DNA of 5,711 bases from Blautia sp. (GCA_017420455.1 JAFOJB010000127.1:1-5711); one strand, 5' to 3'; positions 1-5,466 are shown, counted from the stretch's first letter. Numbers and translations are program-made. The notes: generated from the letters alone by a model not told the origin.

Positions 1-34
1 AAAAGAAAGCGTTTCATACTGCGGAAACGCTTTC
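1..34 (-). terminator. Rho-independent terminator of the cold-shock gene
   Basis: A perfect 10-bp inverted repeat (GAAAGCGTTT at 5-14 and AAACGCTTTC at 25-34) encloses a 10-nt loop. Read on the minus strand, the stem is followed by TTTT (4-1), with more T probably beyond the window edge. It begins 40 nt after the cold-shock stop codon. This is the standard layout of an intrinsic terminator. No T-run follows the stem on the plus strand, so it is probably one-directional. The end of the T-tract cannot be seen. Confidence 0.88.
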
Positions 35-74
35 CTGGTACTTTAATCTTCAGATCCGCGAACTTCTGTGTGGA

Positions 75-275
75 TCATAATTTGGTTACGTTGGCAGCCT
101 GCATGCCACGTGCACCCTCGGTAAGATCATAAGTTACGGCCTGTCCTTCTTCCAGAGACTTGAAGCCTTCGCCATTGATTGCAGAGAAGTGAACGAAAAC
201 ATCTGCGCCGTCTTCGCCGGTGATGAATCCATATCCTTTTTCTGCGTTAAACCACTTTACTGTTCCCTTGTTCAT
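75..275 (-). CDS. csp: Cold-shock protein, CspA/CspB family (66 aa)
   Basis: This is a single cold-shock domain, a five-stranded OB-fold that binds single-stranded RNA and DNA. In this family it acts as a cytoplasmic RNA chaperone or antiterminator that melts mRNA structure. Both nucleic-acid binding motifs are visible: RNP1 KGYGFI at residues 13-18 and RNP2 VFVHF at 26-30, with the surface aromatics W8, F9, F17, F27, H29 and F30. The 66-residue length is normal for the family. The ATG at 275 is chosen because a GGAGGT Shine-Dalgarno sits 7 nt upstream; an in-frame ATG at 290 lies on the wrong side of that site. The gene is monocistronic, with its own promoter and terminator, and points away from the pyr operon. 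The predicted leader of about 154 nt resembles the long leaders of cold-induced csp mRNAs. The family call is firm, but which paralogue it is, and whether cold induces it, cannot be read here. Confidence 0.97.
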   Translation of the reverse strand: MNKGTVKWFNAEKGYGFITGEDGADVFVHFSAINGEGFKSLEEGQAVTYDLTEGARGMQAANVTKL

Positions 276-282
276 TTGTGTT

Positions 283-288
283 ACCTCC
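283..288 (-). promoter_or_regulatory. Shine-Dalgarno that fixes the csp start
   Basis: On the minus strand this reads GGAGGT, a near-perfect anti-16S match, 7 nt before the ATG at 275. It overlaps the codons that follow the alternative in-frame ATG at 290, so the shorter 66-residue protein is the real product. Confidence 0.88.
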
Positions 289-316
289 ATGTGTTTGTAA
301 AAATGAAAAAAGAATA

Positions 317-337
317 CTGATGAAAAAAAATCACCAG
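317..337 (-). promoter_or_regulatory. Hairpin with poly-U loop in the csp 5' leader
   Basis: In the minus-strand RNA, CUGGUGA (337-331) pairs with UCAUCAG (323-317) through seven pairs including one G-U, closing a loop of seven U. A U-rich stretch (about 315-302) follows before the Shine-Dalgarno. The element lies about 40 nt upstream of the start codon. It could be a leader structure melted by cold or by the protein itself, or a weak attenuator. The structure is seen in the sequence; the role is inferred. Confidence 0.45.
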
Positions 338-339
338 AT

Positions 340-361
340 TTTACAGACTATATCATGTAAA
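340..361 (-). promoter_or_regulatory. Weak hairpin / candidate second csp promoter (extended -10)
   Basis: TTTACA (340-345) and TGTAAA (356-361) form an AT-rich inverted repeat around a 10-nt loop. The minus-strand loop contains TGATATAGT (355-347), an extended -10 motif matching TATAAT at 5 of 6 bases, with only a poor -35 (TTTTAG, 375-370). As a promoter it would start near 340 and give a leader of about 65 nt. The 12 nt around it (354-343) match the region of the main -10 (443-432) with one mismatch. Promoter and hairpin are alternative readings, and neither is proven. Confidence 0.3.
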
Positions 362-412
362 TATAATCTCTAAAACCTAGTGATTCAAAGCTTTTTACAT
401 CAAATAATCCTA

Positions 413-426
413 AAAACAATTGTTTT
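413..426. repeat. 14-bp perfect palindrome near the csp transcription start
   Basis: AAAACAATTGTTTT is a perfect palindrome centred between 419 and 420. It falls at about +4 to +17 relative to the predicted csp start at 429. A site there could be an operator that blocks the polymerase, but the region is very AT-rich and such palindromes also arise by chance. With no loop it would form a poor RNA hairpin. Confidence 0.35.
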
Positions 427-435
427 ATTAAACAG

Positions 436-464
436 ATTATATCGCCCAAATTCCAAAATGTCAA
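436..464 (-). promoter_or_regulatory. Consensus sigma-A promoter of csp
   Basis: On the minus strand TTGACA (464-459) and TATAAT (441-436) are both perfect consensus hexamers separated by the ideal 17 bp. The predicted start is the A at 429, giving a leader of about 154 nt before the csp ATG. Long A/T runs lie directly upstream of the -35 (465-497), the position of an UP element. Everything here points to strong transcription by the housekeeping polymerase, which suits an abundant cold-shock protein whose control is largely post-transcriptional. Confidence 0.9.
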
Positions 465-497
465 GAAAAAAGAAAAAAAGTGATGAAAAAAGAAAAA
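465..497. repeat. Direct repeat of A-tracts between the divergent promoters
   Basis: The 13-mer GAAAAAAGAAAAA occurs at 465-477 and again at 485-497, exactly 20 bp apart, or about two helical turns. The four A-runs (466-471, 473-479, 486-491, 493-497) lie immediately upstream of the csp -35 box and about 30 bp upstream of the putative pyr -35. Tracts like this bend DNA and can act as UP elements for the polymerase alpha subunit; that role is inferred from position. Confidence 0.5.
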
Positions 498-526
498 CTG
501 CGGTTACTGTTTCTATAAAATGGTGG

Positions 527-556
527 TTTTCAAGTAGCGTGCACTTGTGATAGAAT
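527..556 (+). promoter_or_regulatory. Extended -10 promoter of the pyr operon
   Basis: TAGAAT (551-556) matches 5 of 6 bases of the -10 consensus and is preceded by TGTG at 546-549, the TRTGN extension typical of Gram-positive promoters. A partial -35, TTTTCA at 527-532 (4 of 6), lies 18 bp upstream. The predicted start is the A near 563, leaving a leader of about 22 nt. That is enough for the Shine-Dalgarno at 571-576 but too short for a PyrR-type attenuator. Any UTP control at this promoter would therefore have to act on initiation or translation. Another TATAAA at 514-519 lacks a usable -35. Confidence 0.6.
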
Positions 557-570
557 GGAAGAAATCCAAC

Positions 571-576
571 GGGAGG
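571..576 (+). promoter_or_regulatory. Shine-Dalgarno that fixes the pyrC start
   Basis: GGGAGG ends 8 nt before the ATG at 585. The in-frame ATG at 555 overlaps the predicted -10 box and has no ribosome binding site, so it is not the start. The same GGGAGG sequence precedes pyrF (1861-1866) and pyrK (2795-2800). Confidence 0.85.
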
Positions 577-584
577 AAAAAGGA

Positions 585-1880
585 ATGGGAATTCTGATTA
601 AGAACGGGCGGATCGTGGATGCTTCCACGCACACAGACATGACCGGGGATCTGTATATGGACGGCGGCATGATCCTGGAAGTGGGGAAGGATCTTTCCGG
701 AAGGGAAGCAGACGATAAGGTGATAGACGCCCGGGGATGCCTTGTAATGCCCGGGCTTGTAGATATGCATGTACACCTCCGGGACCCGGGACAGACACAG
801 AAGGAGGACATCCTGACCGGAGCCAGGGCTGCCGCACGGGGAGGCGTCACAACGCTTGTCGCCATGCCGAATACTTCACCGGTCATCGACTCGCCGGACA
901 GAATGAGCTATGTGATCAACAAGGCAGCACAGGTTTCCCCAATCCATGTAATTCAGGCCGGAGCCCTGACACAGGGAGAGAACGGGGAGAGTCTTGCAGA
1001 TATTCCGGGGATGGCAGGGATTGGAGCCAGGGCTTTTTCCGAGGATGGGAAATCTGTAATGAACAGTGCCTTGATGAAATCGGCCATGCTTCTTACGAAA
1101 GAGGCCCAGGCCGTGATCCTGGACCACTGTGAGGATATCAATCTCCGGGGCAGGGGCTGCATGAATGACGATGAGAACGCCAGAAGGCTCCGGCTTCCCG
1201 GTATCAGCAACGCTGCGGAGGATGTGATCGCCGCCAGGGATATTGTCCTGGCCCTGGAGACGGGAGCGCGTCTCCACCTGTGCCACTGCTCGACAGAAGG
1301 CACAGTCCGTATGATGCAGGCTGTGAAAAAATCCGGAAAAGACAATATTACGGCGGAGGTCTGCCCGCATCACCTGCTTCTGACCTCCGATGATATTCCC
1401 CGGGACGATCCGAACTATAAAATGAACCCGCCTCTGCGCACGAAAAAGGATGTCCAGGCCCTCATCGAGGGGCTTCAGGACGGGAGCATCGATGTGATCA
1501 GCACCGATCACGCTCCGCATACCCCGAAGGATAAATCCGGGTCCATGGCAACGGCGGCCTTCGGCATTGTCGGGCTGGAGACGAGCTTTCCGCTGATCTA
1601 TACCTGCCTTGTGGAAGCAGGGCACCTGTCCCTCCTTCAGATGGTGGAGAAAATGAGCTGGAACCCTGCCAGGATCCTGGGGCTTTCCTGCGGCACATTA
1701 AAAGAAGGAAGTCCTGCGGATGTTATTGTGGCAGATGTGAAAGAGGAGTATACTATCGACAGGGAACAATTCCTTTCCAAAGGGAAAAATACCCCCTTCG
1801 ATGGATGGAAGGTAAAGGGAAGGATTCTATATACCATCTGTGATGGGAAAATCGTATACAGGGAGGAAAAACATGATTAA
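585..1880 (+). CDS. pyrC: Dihydroorotase (PyrC, long class I-type)
   Basis: This cytoplasmic metal-dependent amidohydrolase reversibly cyclises N-carbamoyl-L-aspartate to L-dihydroorotate, the third step of UMP synthesis. The 431 residues fit the long class shared with Bacillus and Aquifex rather than the roughly 350-residue E. coli type. Visible landmarks are the metal-binding HxH in DMHVHLRDPG (H62, H64), AMPNT at 93-97, FSEDG with D154, H181 in DHCED, H234 in HLCHCST, and the catalytic D308 in STDHAPH. The N- and C-terminal ends form the small beta domain typical of amidohydrolases. The ATG at 585 is chosen for its GGGAGG eight bases upstream. This is the first gene of the operon, and its stop overlaps the pyrF start by 8 nt, which suggests translational coupling. 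All key residues are present, so the enzyme should be active. The aspartate carbamoyltransferase that feeds it is not encoded here. Confidence 0.97.
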   Translation: MGILIKNGRIVDASTHTDMTGDLYMDGGMILEVGKDLSGREADDKVIDARGCLVMPGLVDMHVHLRDPGQTQKEDILTGARAAARGGVTTLVAMPNTSPVIDSPDRMSYVINKAAQVSPIHVIQAGALTQGENGESLADIPGMAGIGARAFSEDGKSVMNSALMKSAMLLTKEAQAVILDHCEDINLRGRGCMNDDENARRLRLPGISNAAEDVIAARDIVLALETGARLHLCHCSTEGTVRMMQAVKKSGKDNITAEVCPHHLLLTSDDIPRDDPNYKMNPPLRTKKDVQALIEGLQDGSIDVISTDHAPHTPKDKSGSMATAAFGIVGLETSFPLIYTCLVEAGHLSLLQMVEKMSWNPARILGLSCGTLKEGSPADVIVADVKEEYTIDREQFLSKGKNTPFDGWKVKGRILYTICDGKIVYREEKHD

Positions 1881-2805
1881 CCGGCTGATCGAAAAAATCA
1901 GGAAGACACAGGCACCCATTGTAGTCGGCCTGGATCCCATGCTTTCCTACATTCCGGGTTTTATAAAGGAGAAGGCGTTTTCCGAATACGGAGAGACACT
2001 GGAAGGAGCCGCAGAAGCAATATGGCAGTTCAACAAAGGCATTGTGGATGCTGTTTATGATATCATTCCTGCTGTAAAGCCCCAGATCGCCATGTATGAA
2101 CAGTTCGGCGTCCCGGGCCTTGTCTCCTATAAGAAAACGGTGGATTACTGTAAAGAAAAAGGGCTTGTAGTCATCGGAGATATCAAGAGAGGCGATATCG
2201 GCTCCACATCCGCCGCCTATGCAGCAGGCCATCTGGGAAAAGTACAGGTGGGAAGCACTGTCTGCACCGGCTTCGGCGAGGATTTCGCGACCGTAAATCC
2301 CTATCTGGGTTCGGACGGGGTGAAGCCCTTCCTCGAGGTATGCAGGGAAGAAAAGAAAGGCATCTTTATACTGGTCAAGACCTCGAACCCCTCCAGCGGA
2401 GAGTTCCAGGACAGGCTCATCGAAGGCCGCCCGCTCTATGAATGGGTTGGAGAAAAGGTGGCAGAGTGGGGAAGCACCCTTATGGGTGAGGAATACAGCT
2501 ATGTAGGAGCAGTGGTCGGGGCTACCTACCCGGAAATGGGGAAGGTGCTCCGGGCCGTCATGCCAAAGGCTTTTATCCTGGTGCCCGGATACGGCGCCCA
2601 GGGCGGAAAAGGAGCGGACCTGGTCCATTTCTTCCACCCGGACGGACTGGGAGCTATCGTTAATTCCTCCCGCGGGATCATCGCCGCATACAGGCAGGAG
2701 AAATACGCGGCCTTCCAGGAAAGCGCCTATGCGGATGCATCCAGGCAGGCCGTTCTGGACATGAAAGAGGATATCGCCGCGGCGCTTTCACACCGGGAGG
2801 CCTGA
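1873..2805 (+). CDS. pyrF: Orotidine 5'-phosphate decarboxylase, subfamily 2 (PyrF)
   Basis: PyrF decarboxylates OMP to UMP, the last step of de novo pyrimidine synthesis, in the cytoplasm without a cofactor. The 310-residue product belongs to the longer subfamily 2 (TIGR02127 type), not the roughly 240-residue E. coli/B. subtilis type. Visible motifs are VGLDP (18-22), FNK (53-55), K69 in AVKPQ, and the catalytic DIKRGD at 103-108, followed downstream by KTSNPSSGEFQD, VGAVVGAT and the phosphate-binding region PGYGAQGG. The ATG at 1873 has GGGAGG at 1861-1866 inside the end of pyrC. An in-frame ATG at 1840 lies deep in pyrC with no ribosome site and would add 11 residues unlike the family start. 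The 8-nt overlap with pyrC and the 1-nt gap to pyrK support one coupled mRNA. Confidence 0.96.
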   Translation: MINRLIEKIRKTQAPIVVGLDPMLSYIPGFIKEKAFSEYGETLEGAAEAIWQFNKGIVDAVYDIIPAVKPQIAMYEQFGVPGLVSYKKTVDYCKEKGLVVIGDIKRGDIGSTSAAYAAGHLGKVQVGSTVCTGFGEDFATVNPYLGSDGVKPFLEVCREEKKGIFILVKTSNPSSGEFQDRLIEGRPLYEWVGEKVAEWGSTLMGEEYSYVGAVVGATYPEMGKVLRAVMPKAFILVPGYGAQGGKGADLVHFFHPDGLGAIVNSSRGIIAAYRQEKYAAFQESAYADASRQAVLDMKEDIAAALSHREA

Positions 2806-2806
2806 G

Positions 2807-3589
2807 ATGAGATACAAAGAAGACTGCAGGATCCTCTCTCAGGAGGAAATCGGGAAAGATATCTTCAGTATGTGGCTGCAGACAGACAGGATCGCATCTG
2901 AGGCACGGCCGGGACAGTTCCTGTCCGTCTATACCAGAGACGCCTCAAAGCTTCTGCCAAGGCCCATCAGTATCTGCGACGCGGATCCGGAGAAGGGCTG
3001 TCTCAGGCTGGTGTACAGGGTGACAGGACCCTCTTCCGGGACCAGGCAGTTCTCCGGATATCATAAGGGGATCTGCCTGCCGGTACTGGGCCCGCTGGGA
3101 AACGGCTATCCCATGGATGTGGCGAAGGGGAAACGCCTCCTCCTTCTGGGCGGAGGAATCGGGATACCGCCCCTTCTTTATACAGCCAGAAGCCTTGGGA
3201 AGAACGGGGATGTTACGACAGTGCTGGGATACCGGGACAAACCGTTTATGGATCAGGAGTTTCTTCCCTTCGGGAAGGTATTCTGCGCGTCGGAAAACGG
3301 AGACACGGCCATCAGGGGAAATGTACTGGATGCGGTGCGTACGGAGGGCCTTTCGGCAGATGTGATTTTTGCCTGCGGACCGAAGCCCATGCTGCGGGCG
3401 GTGAAAAGCTACGCGGCAGAAAAGAATATCCTCTGTTATCTTTCTCTGGAGGAGAGGATGGCCTGCGGGATCGGCGCCTGCCTTGGCTGCGTCGTCAGAT
3501 CGACAGAAAAGGATGAGCATTCCCAGGTGAACAATAAAAGAGTCTGCAAGGACGGGCCGGTGTTCCTTTCTGATGAGGTGGAATTATGA
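2807..3589 (+). CDS. pyrK: Dihydroorotate dehydrogenase B, electron-transfer subunit (PyrK)
   Basis: PyrK passes electrons from dihydroorotate, through FMN in PyrDB, via a [2Fe-2S] cluster and FAD to NAD+. The working enzyme is an alpha2-beta2 complex with PyrDB. The 260 residues show the ferredoxin-reductase layout: an FAD-binding beta-barrel with PGQF (35-38) and RPIS (52-55), GPLGNG (95-100), the nucleotide-binding loop GGGIGIPP (115-122), CGPKPML (190-196), and a C-terminal cluster site with four cysteines, C220, C225, C228 (in CGIGACLGC) and C247. That spacing is the PyrK signature and separates it from other flavodoxin reductases. GGGAGG ends 6 nt before the ATG. The pyrK stop overlaps the pyrD start as ATGA, so the two subunits of the complex are probably made in a coupled way. 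Confidence 0.96.
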   Translation: MRYKEDCRILSQEEIGKDIFSMWLQTDRIASEARPGQFLSVYTRDASKLLPRPISICDADPEKGCLRLVYRVTGPSSGTRQFSGYHKGICLPVLGPLGNGYPMDVAKGKRLLLLGGGIGIPPLLYTARSLGKNGDVTTVLGYRDKPFMDQEFLPFGKVFCASENGDTAIRGNVLDAVRTEGLSADVIFACGPKPMLRAVKSYAAEKNILCYLSLEERMACGIGACLGCVVRSTEKDEHSQVNNKRVCKDGPVFLSDEVEL

Positions 3590-4491
3590 AGAATATGAAG
3601 GTAAGCATTGCCGGGGTGGAACTGAAAAACCCGGTAATGACAGCTTCCGGGACCTTCGGCTCCGGAGAAGAATTCAGCGCCTTCCTGGATCTGTCCAGAC
3701 TGGGAGCAGTAGTCACAAAAGGGGTGGCTGCAACTCCGTGGCCCGGGAATCCGACTCCCCGGGTGGCAGAGACAGCGTCCGGCATGCTGAACGCCATCGG
3801 TCTTCAGAATCCCGGAATCGATACGTTTATCAAAAGAGATATTCCTTTCCTGAAACAGTTCGACACCAGGATCATCGTCAATGTCTGCGGGAAGACGGCG
3901 GCTGAATACTGTCAGGTAGTTGAACGGCTTTCGGAATGTCCGGTGGATCTTCTGGAGATCAATGTTTCCTGCCCGAATGTAAAGCACGGCGGTATCGCCT
4001 TCGGCCAGGATCCCGTCCAGCTCCAGAGGATCACACAAGAGGTGAAGAAGGCGGCGCGCCAGCCAGTGATCATGAAGCTGAGTCCGAATGTAACGGATAT
4101 CACAGAGATGGCAAAGGCAGCCGAAGCGGGAGGAGCGGACGCGGTTTCCCTGATCAACACACTGACGGGGATGAAAATAGATATCTACAGGAGAACCTTT
4201 GCTCTGGCCAACAGGACAGGCGGCCTTTCCGGTCCCTGCATTAAGCCGGTGGCGGTTCGCATGGTCTACCAGGCGGTCCGCGCCGTAAACATCCCGGTGA
4301 TCGGGATGGGCGGCATCGCCTGTGCAGAGGATGCCCTGGAGTTTCTCATGGCAGGAGCATCGGCGGTATCGGTCGGCACCGCGAATTTCCATGATCCGGC
4401 GGCGACAGTGAAGATCCTGGAAGGCCTGGAACGGTTTATGGAAGAGCAGCAGGTGGAAAGAATCACGGACCTGATCCGTGTGGTGGAATAG
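3586..4491 (+). CDS. pyrD: Dihydroorotate dehydrogenase B, catalytic subunit (PyrDB)
   Basis: This FMN enzyme of class 1B oxidises dihydroorotate to orotate, in complex with the PyrK encoded just upstream. It is a TIM barrel of 301 residues, close to other PyrDB proteins. Visible motifs are NPVMTASGTFG (15-25), K45 in TKGV, NAIGLQNPG (69-77), the active-site loop NVSCPN with catalytic C129 (cysteine is the class 1 base; class 2 uses serine), K164 in KLSPN, N191 in LINTLTG, GLSGP (213-217) and the FMN phosphate site GMGGI (240-244). The ATG at 3586 follows GAGG at 3575-3578 with a 7-nt gap; a second ATG at 3595 is possible but less well spaced. Having PyrK next to it and NAD+ as the acceptor fits an anaerobe with no need of quinone. 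A 108-nt structured gap follows before pyrE. Confidence 0.96.
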   Translation: MKNMKVSIAGVELKNPVMTASGTFGSGEEFSAFLDLSRLGAVVTKGVAATPWPGNPTPRVAETASGMLNAIGLQNPGIDTFIKRDIPFLKQFDTRIIVNVCGKTAAEYCQVVERLSECPVDLLEINVSCPNVKHGGIAFGQDPVQLQRITQEVKKAARQPVIMKLSPNVTDITEMAKAAEAGGADAVSLINTLTGMKIDIYRRTFALANRTGGLSGPCIKPVAVRMVYQAVRAVNIPVIGMGGIACAEDALEFLMAGASAVSVGTANFHDPAATVKILEGLERFMEEQQVERITDLIRVVE

Positions 4492-4497
4492 AGTAAG

Positions 4498-4580
4498 ACA
4501 GATTCTGTTGTCGGCCGTATTCCGGCCGGCTTCGCAGAACCGTCATCCGGCAGCATTGTCTGCCAGTGTATTCCTGCGAA
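4498..4580 (+). promoter_or_regulatory. Structured intergenic leader between pyrD and pyrE
   Basis: This is the only sizeable gap inside the operon, and most of it is inverted repeats. Hairpin A pairs 4510-4517 with 4523-4530 (core CGGCCG/CGGCCG, 5-nt loop). Outer stem B pairs TTCGCAG (4531-4537) with CTGCGAA (4574-4580) and encloses hairpin C, GGCAG (4549-4553) with CTGCC (4560-4564). An alternative pairing of GCCGG (4525-4529) with CCGGC (4547-4551) would break A and C. B ends 2 nt before the pyrE Shine-Dalgarno. No U-tract follows any stem, so none is a normal terminator, and I see no convincing promoter or leader ORF. It could adjust pyrE translation or mRNA processing. The repeats are seen; the function is inferred. 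Confidence 0.5.
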
Positions 4581-4582
4581 AC

Positions 4583-4590
4583 AGAGGAGG
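4583..4590 (+). promoter_or_regulatory. Strong Shine-Dalgarno that fixes the pyrE TTG start
   Basis: AGAGGAGG is a near-complete match to the 16S anti-SD and lies 9 nt before the TTG at 4600. No ATG or GTG is suitably placed in frame near it, so translation must begin at TTG. The strong site may offset the weak start codon. Confidence 0.85.
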
Positions 4591-4599
4591 AAAAACATA

Positions 4600-5277
4600 T
4601 TGGAAAGATATAAAGAAGAGTTCATAGAATTTATGATCGACTGCAATGTCCTGACATTCGGGGCATTTGTCACGAAATCCGGCAGGGATACTCCTTTCTT
4701 CGTGAATACCGGGTTCTATCGCACCGGCAGCCAGCTTACGAAGCTGGGAGAGTACTATGCCAGGGCCATCGAGAGCACCTTCGGGCTGGATTTCGATGTC
4801 CTTTTCGGACCTGCCTACAAGGGAATCCCCCTGACAGTGGCAGCCACCATGGCCATCAGCAATCTGTACGGGAAGGAGATCCGCTACTGTTCCAACAGGA
4901 AGGAAGAAAAGGACCACGGGGACAAAGGCATTCTGCTGGGCGGCCCCATCCGGGACGGGGACAGGGTGGTCATCATCGAGGATGTGACGACCGCCGGAAC
5001 CTCCATCCAGGAGACGCTTCCCATTATAAAAGCGCAGGGAGAGGTTTCTCCTGTCGGTCTTGTGGTTTCGGTGGACAGAATGGAAAGAGGAAAAGGGGAG
5101 AAATCTGCTCTGGCTGAAATCGAGGAAAACTACGGGCTGAAGACCACCGCCATCGTCACAATGGCTGAGGTGGTAGAGCATCTGTACAACAGAGAATATA
5201 AGGGGAGAGTGGTCATCGACGATGCCCTGAAGGCGGAAATCGATGCCTATTATGCAGAATGGGGGGTAAAGAAATGA
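4600..5277 (+). CDS. pyrE: Orotate phosphoribosyltransferase (PyrE), TTG start
   Basis: PyrE transfers ribose-5-phosphate from PRPP to orotate, giving OMP for PyrF. It is a cytoplasmic type I phosphoribosyltransferase that acts as a homodimer. The 225 residues fit the E. coli-type length. Visible features are the N-terminal hood with TFGAFVTKSGR (19-29, K26), FGPAYKG with K74, the flexible catalytic loop NRKEEKDHG (R100, K101, K104, H106), and the PRPP signature VVIIEDVTTAGTS with acidic pair E127-D128. All of these are in the expected places, so the enzyme should be active. The start is TTG, chosen from the strong AGAGGAGG and the alignment of MERYKEEFIEF with the usual N-terminus. It is separated from pyrD by a structured gap but has no visible promoter of its own, and its stop overlaps the next start (ATGA). 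Confidence 0.96.
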   Translation: MERYKEEFIEFMIDCNVLTFGAFVTKSGRDTPFFVNTGFYRTGSQLTKLGEYYARAIESTFGLDFDVLFGPAYKGIPLTVAATMAISNLYGKEIRYCSNRKEEKDHGDKGILLGGPIRDGDRVVIIEDVTTAGTSIQETLPIIKAQGEVSPVGLVVSVDRMERGKGEKSALAEIEENYGLKTTAIVTMAEVVEHLYNREYKGRVVIDDALKAEIDAYYAEWGVKK

Positions 5278-5432
5278 ACGAAAAGTCCTACAAGACCATC
5301 AACAGCACCGGGACGATCAGTCTGATCATGGGAATTCTTTCCATTGTGATCGGAGTCACGGCGGGGGTATTATTGATCATCAACGGGGCAAGACTGCTGA
5401 AGCTTAAAGGGGAGGTCCTGATCGGAAACTGA
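5274..5432 (+). CDS. Small single-pass membrane protein, unknown function (52 aa)
   Basis: I do not recognise a named family. The ATG overlaps the pyrE stop as ATGA and is preceded by an unusual all-G Shine-Dalgarno, GGGGGG at 5261-5266, with a 7-nt gap. The protein starts MNEKSYKT, has one hydrophobic, glycine-rich segment at about residues 13-37 (GTISLIMGILS... to VLLIIN), and ends with a basic tail containing R40, K43 and K45. The positive-inside rule slightly favours a cytoplasmic C-terminus. There is no signal-peptidase site or lipobox, and no cysteine. The overlap with pyrE suggests translational coupling. A role in pyrimidine uptake or in anchoring pyr enzymes can be imagined, but nothing in the sequence shows it. 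A chance ORF is possible but less likely given the coupling, the start site and the clean membrane segment. Confidence 0.72.
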   Translation: MNEKSYKTINSTGTISLIMGILSIVIGVTAGVLLIINGARLLKLKGEVLIGN

Positions 5433-5438
5433 TCAGGA
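5416..5438 (+). repeat. Perfect hairpin over the stop codon of the small ORF
   Basis: TCCTGATC (5416-5423) and GATCAGGA (5431-5438) form a perfect 8-bp stem with a 7-nt loop. The TGA stop of the 52-residue gene (5430-5432) lies at the loop/stem junction. No T-run follows, so it is not a standard intrinsic terminator. It could stabilise a 3' end, act as a weak transcript boundary or affect translation of the next gene; these roles are inferred. Confidence 0.5.
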
Positions 5439-5466
5439 ACAGAATTCAGAAGGGGCTGGGAGTATT

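Noticed and set aside
276..290. A longer cold-shock protein starting at 290 (adds MEVTQ).
   Set aside because: Those codons encode the Shine-Dalgarno GGAGGT that serves the ATG at 275, and family members begin at the MNKGTVKWF region.
555..584. A longer pyrC beginning at the ATG at 555.
   Set aside because: That ATG overlaps the predicted -10 box and has no ribosome site, while ATG 585 has GGGAGG 8 nt upstream and gives the usual family N-terminus.
276..584. A CRISPR array, riboswitch or small ORF in the csp-pyrC gap.
   Set aside because: The repeats are only short A-runs, no known riboswitch core is recognisable, and there is no ORF with a plausible ribosome site. The gap is explained by two promoters and the csp leader.
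1840..1872. A longer pyrF starting at 1840.
   Set aside because: It would overlap pyrC by 41 nt without a ribosome site. The ATG at 1873 follows GGGAGG and aligns with the family start.
3436..4392. A long open frame on the minus strand opposite pyrK/pyrD (318 codons), and similar ones at 1753-2637 and 876-1625.
   Set aside because: They lie antisense to clearly identified enzymes, have no recognisable domains and are rich in Cys, His and Arg, as expected for antisense readings of GC-rich codons.
4510..4530. The GC-rich hairpin after pyrD as a Rho-independent terminator.
   Set aside because: It is followed by TTCGCAGAAC and has no U-tract; pyrE has no promoter of its own that I can find, so read-through is expected.
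5416..5438. The 8-bp hairpin after the small ORF as an intrinsic terminator.
   Set aside because: The bases after it are ACAGAATTCAG, with no run of T. It is kept only as a structure of unknown role.
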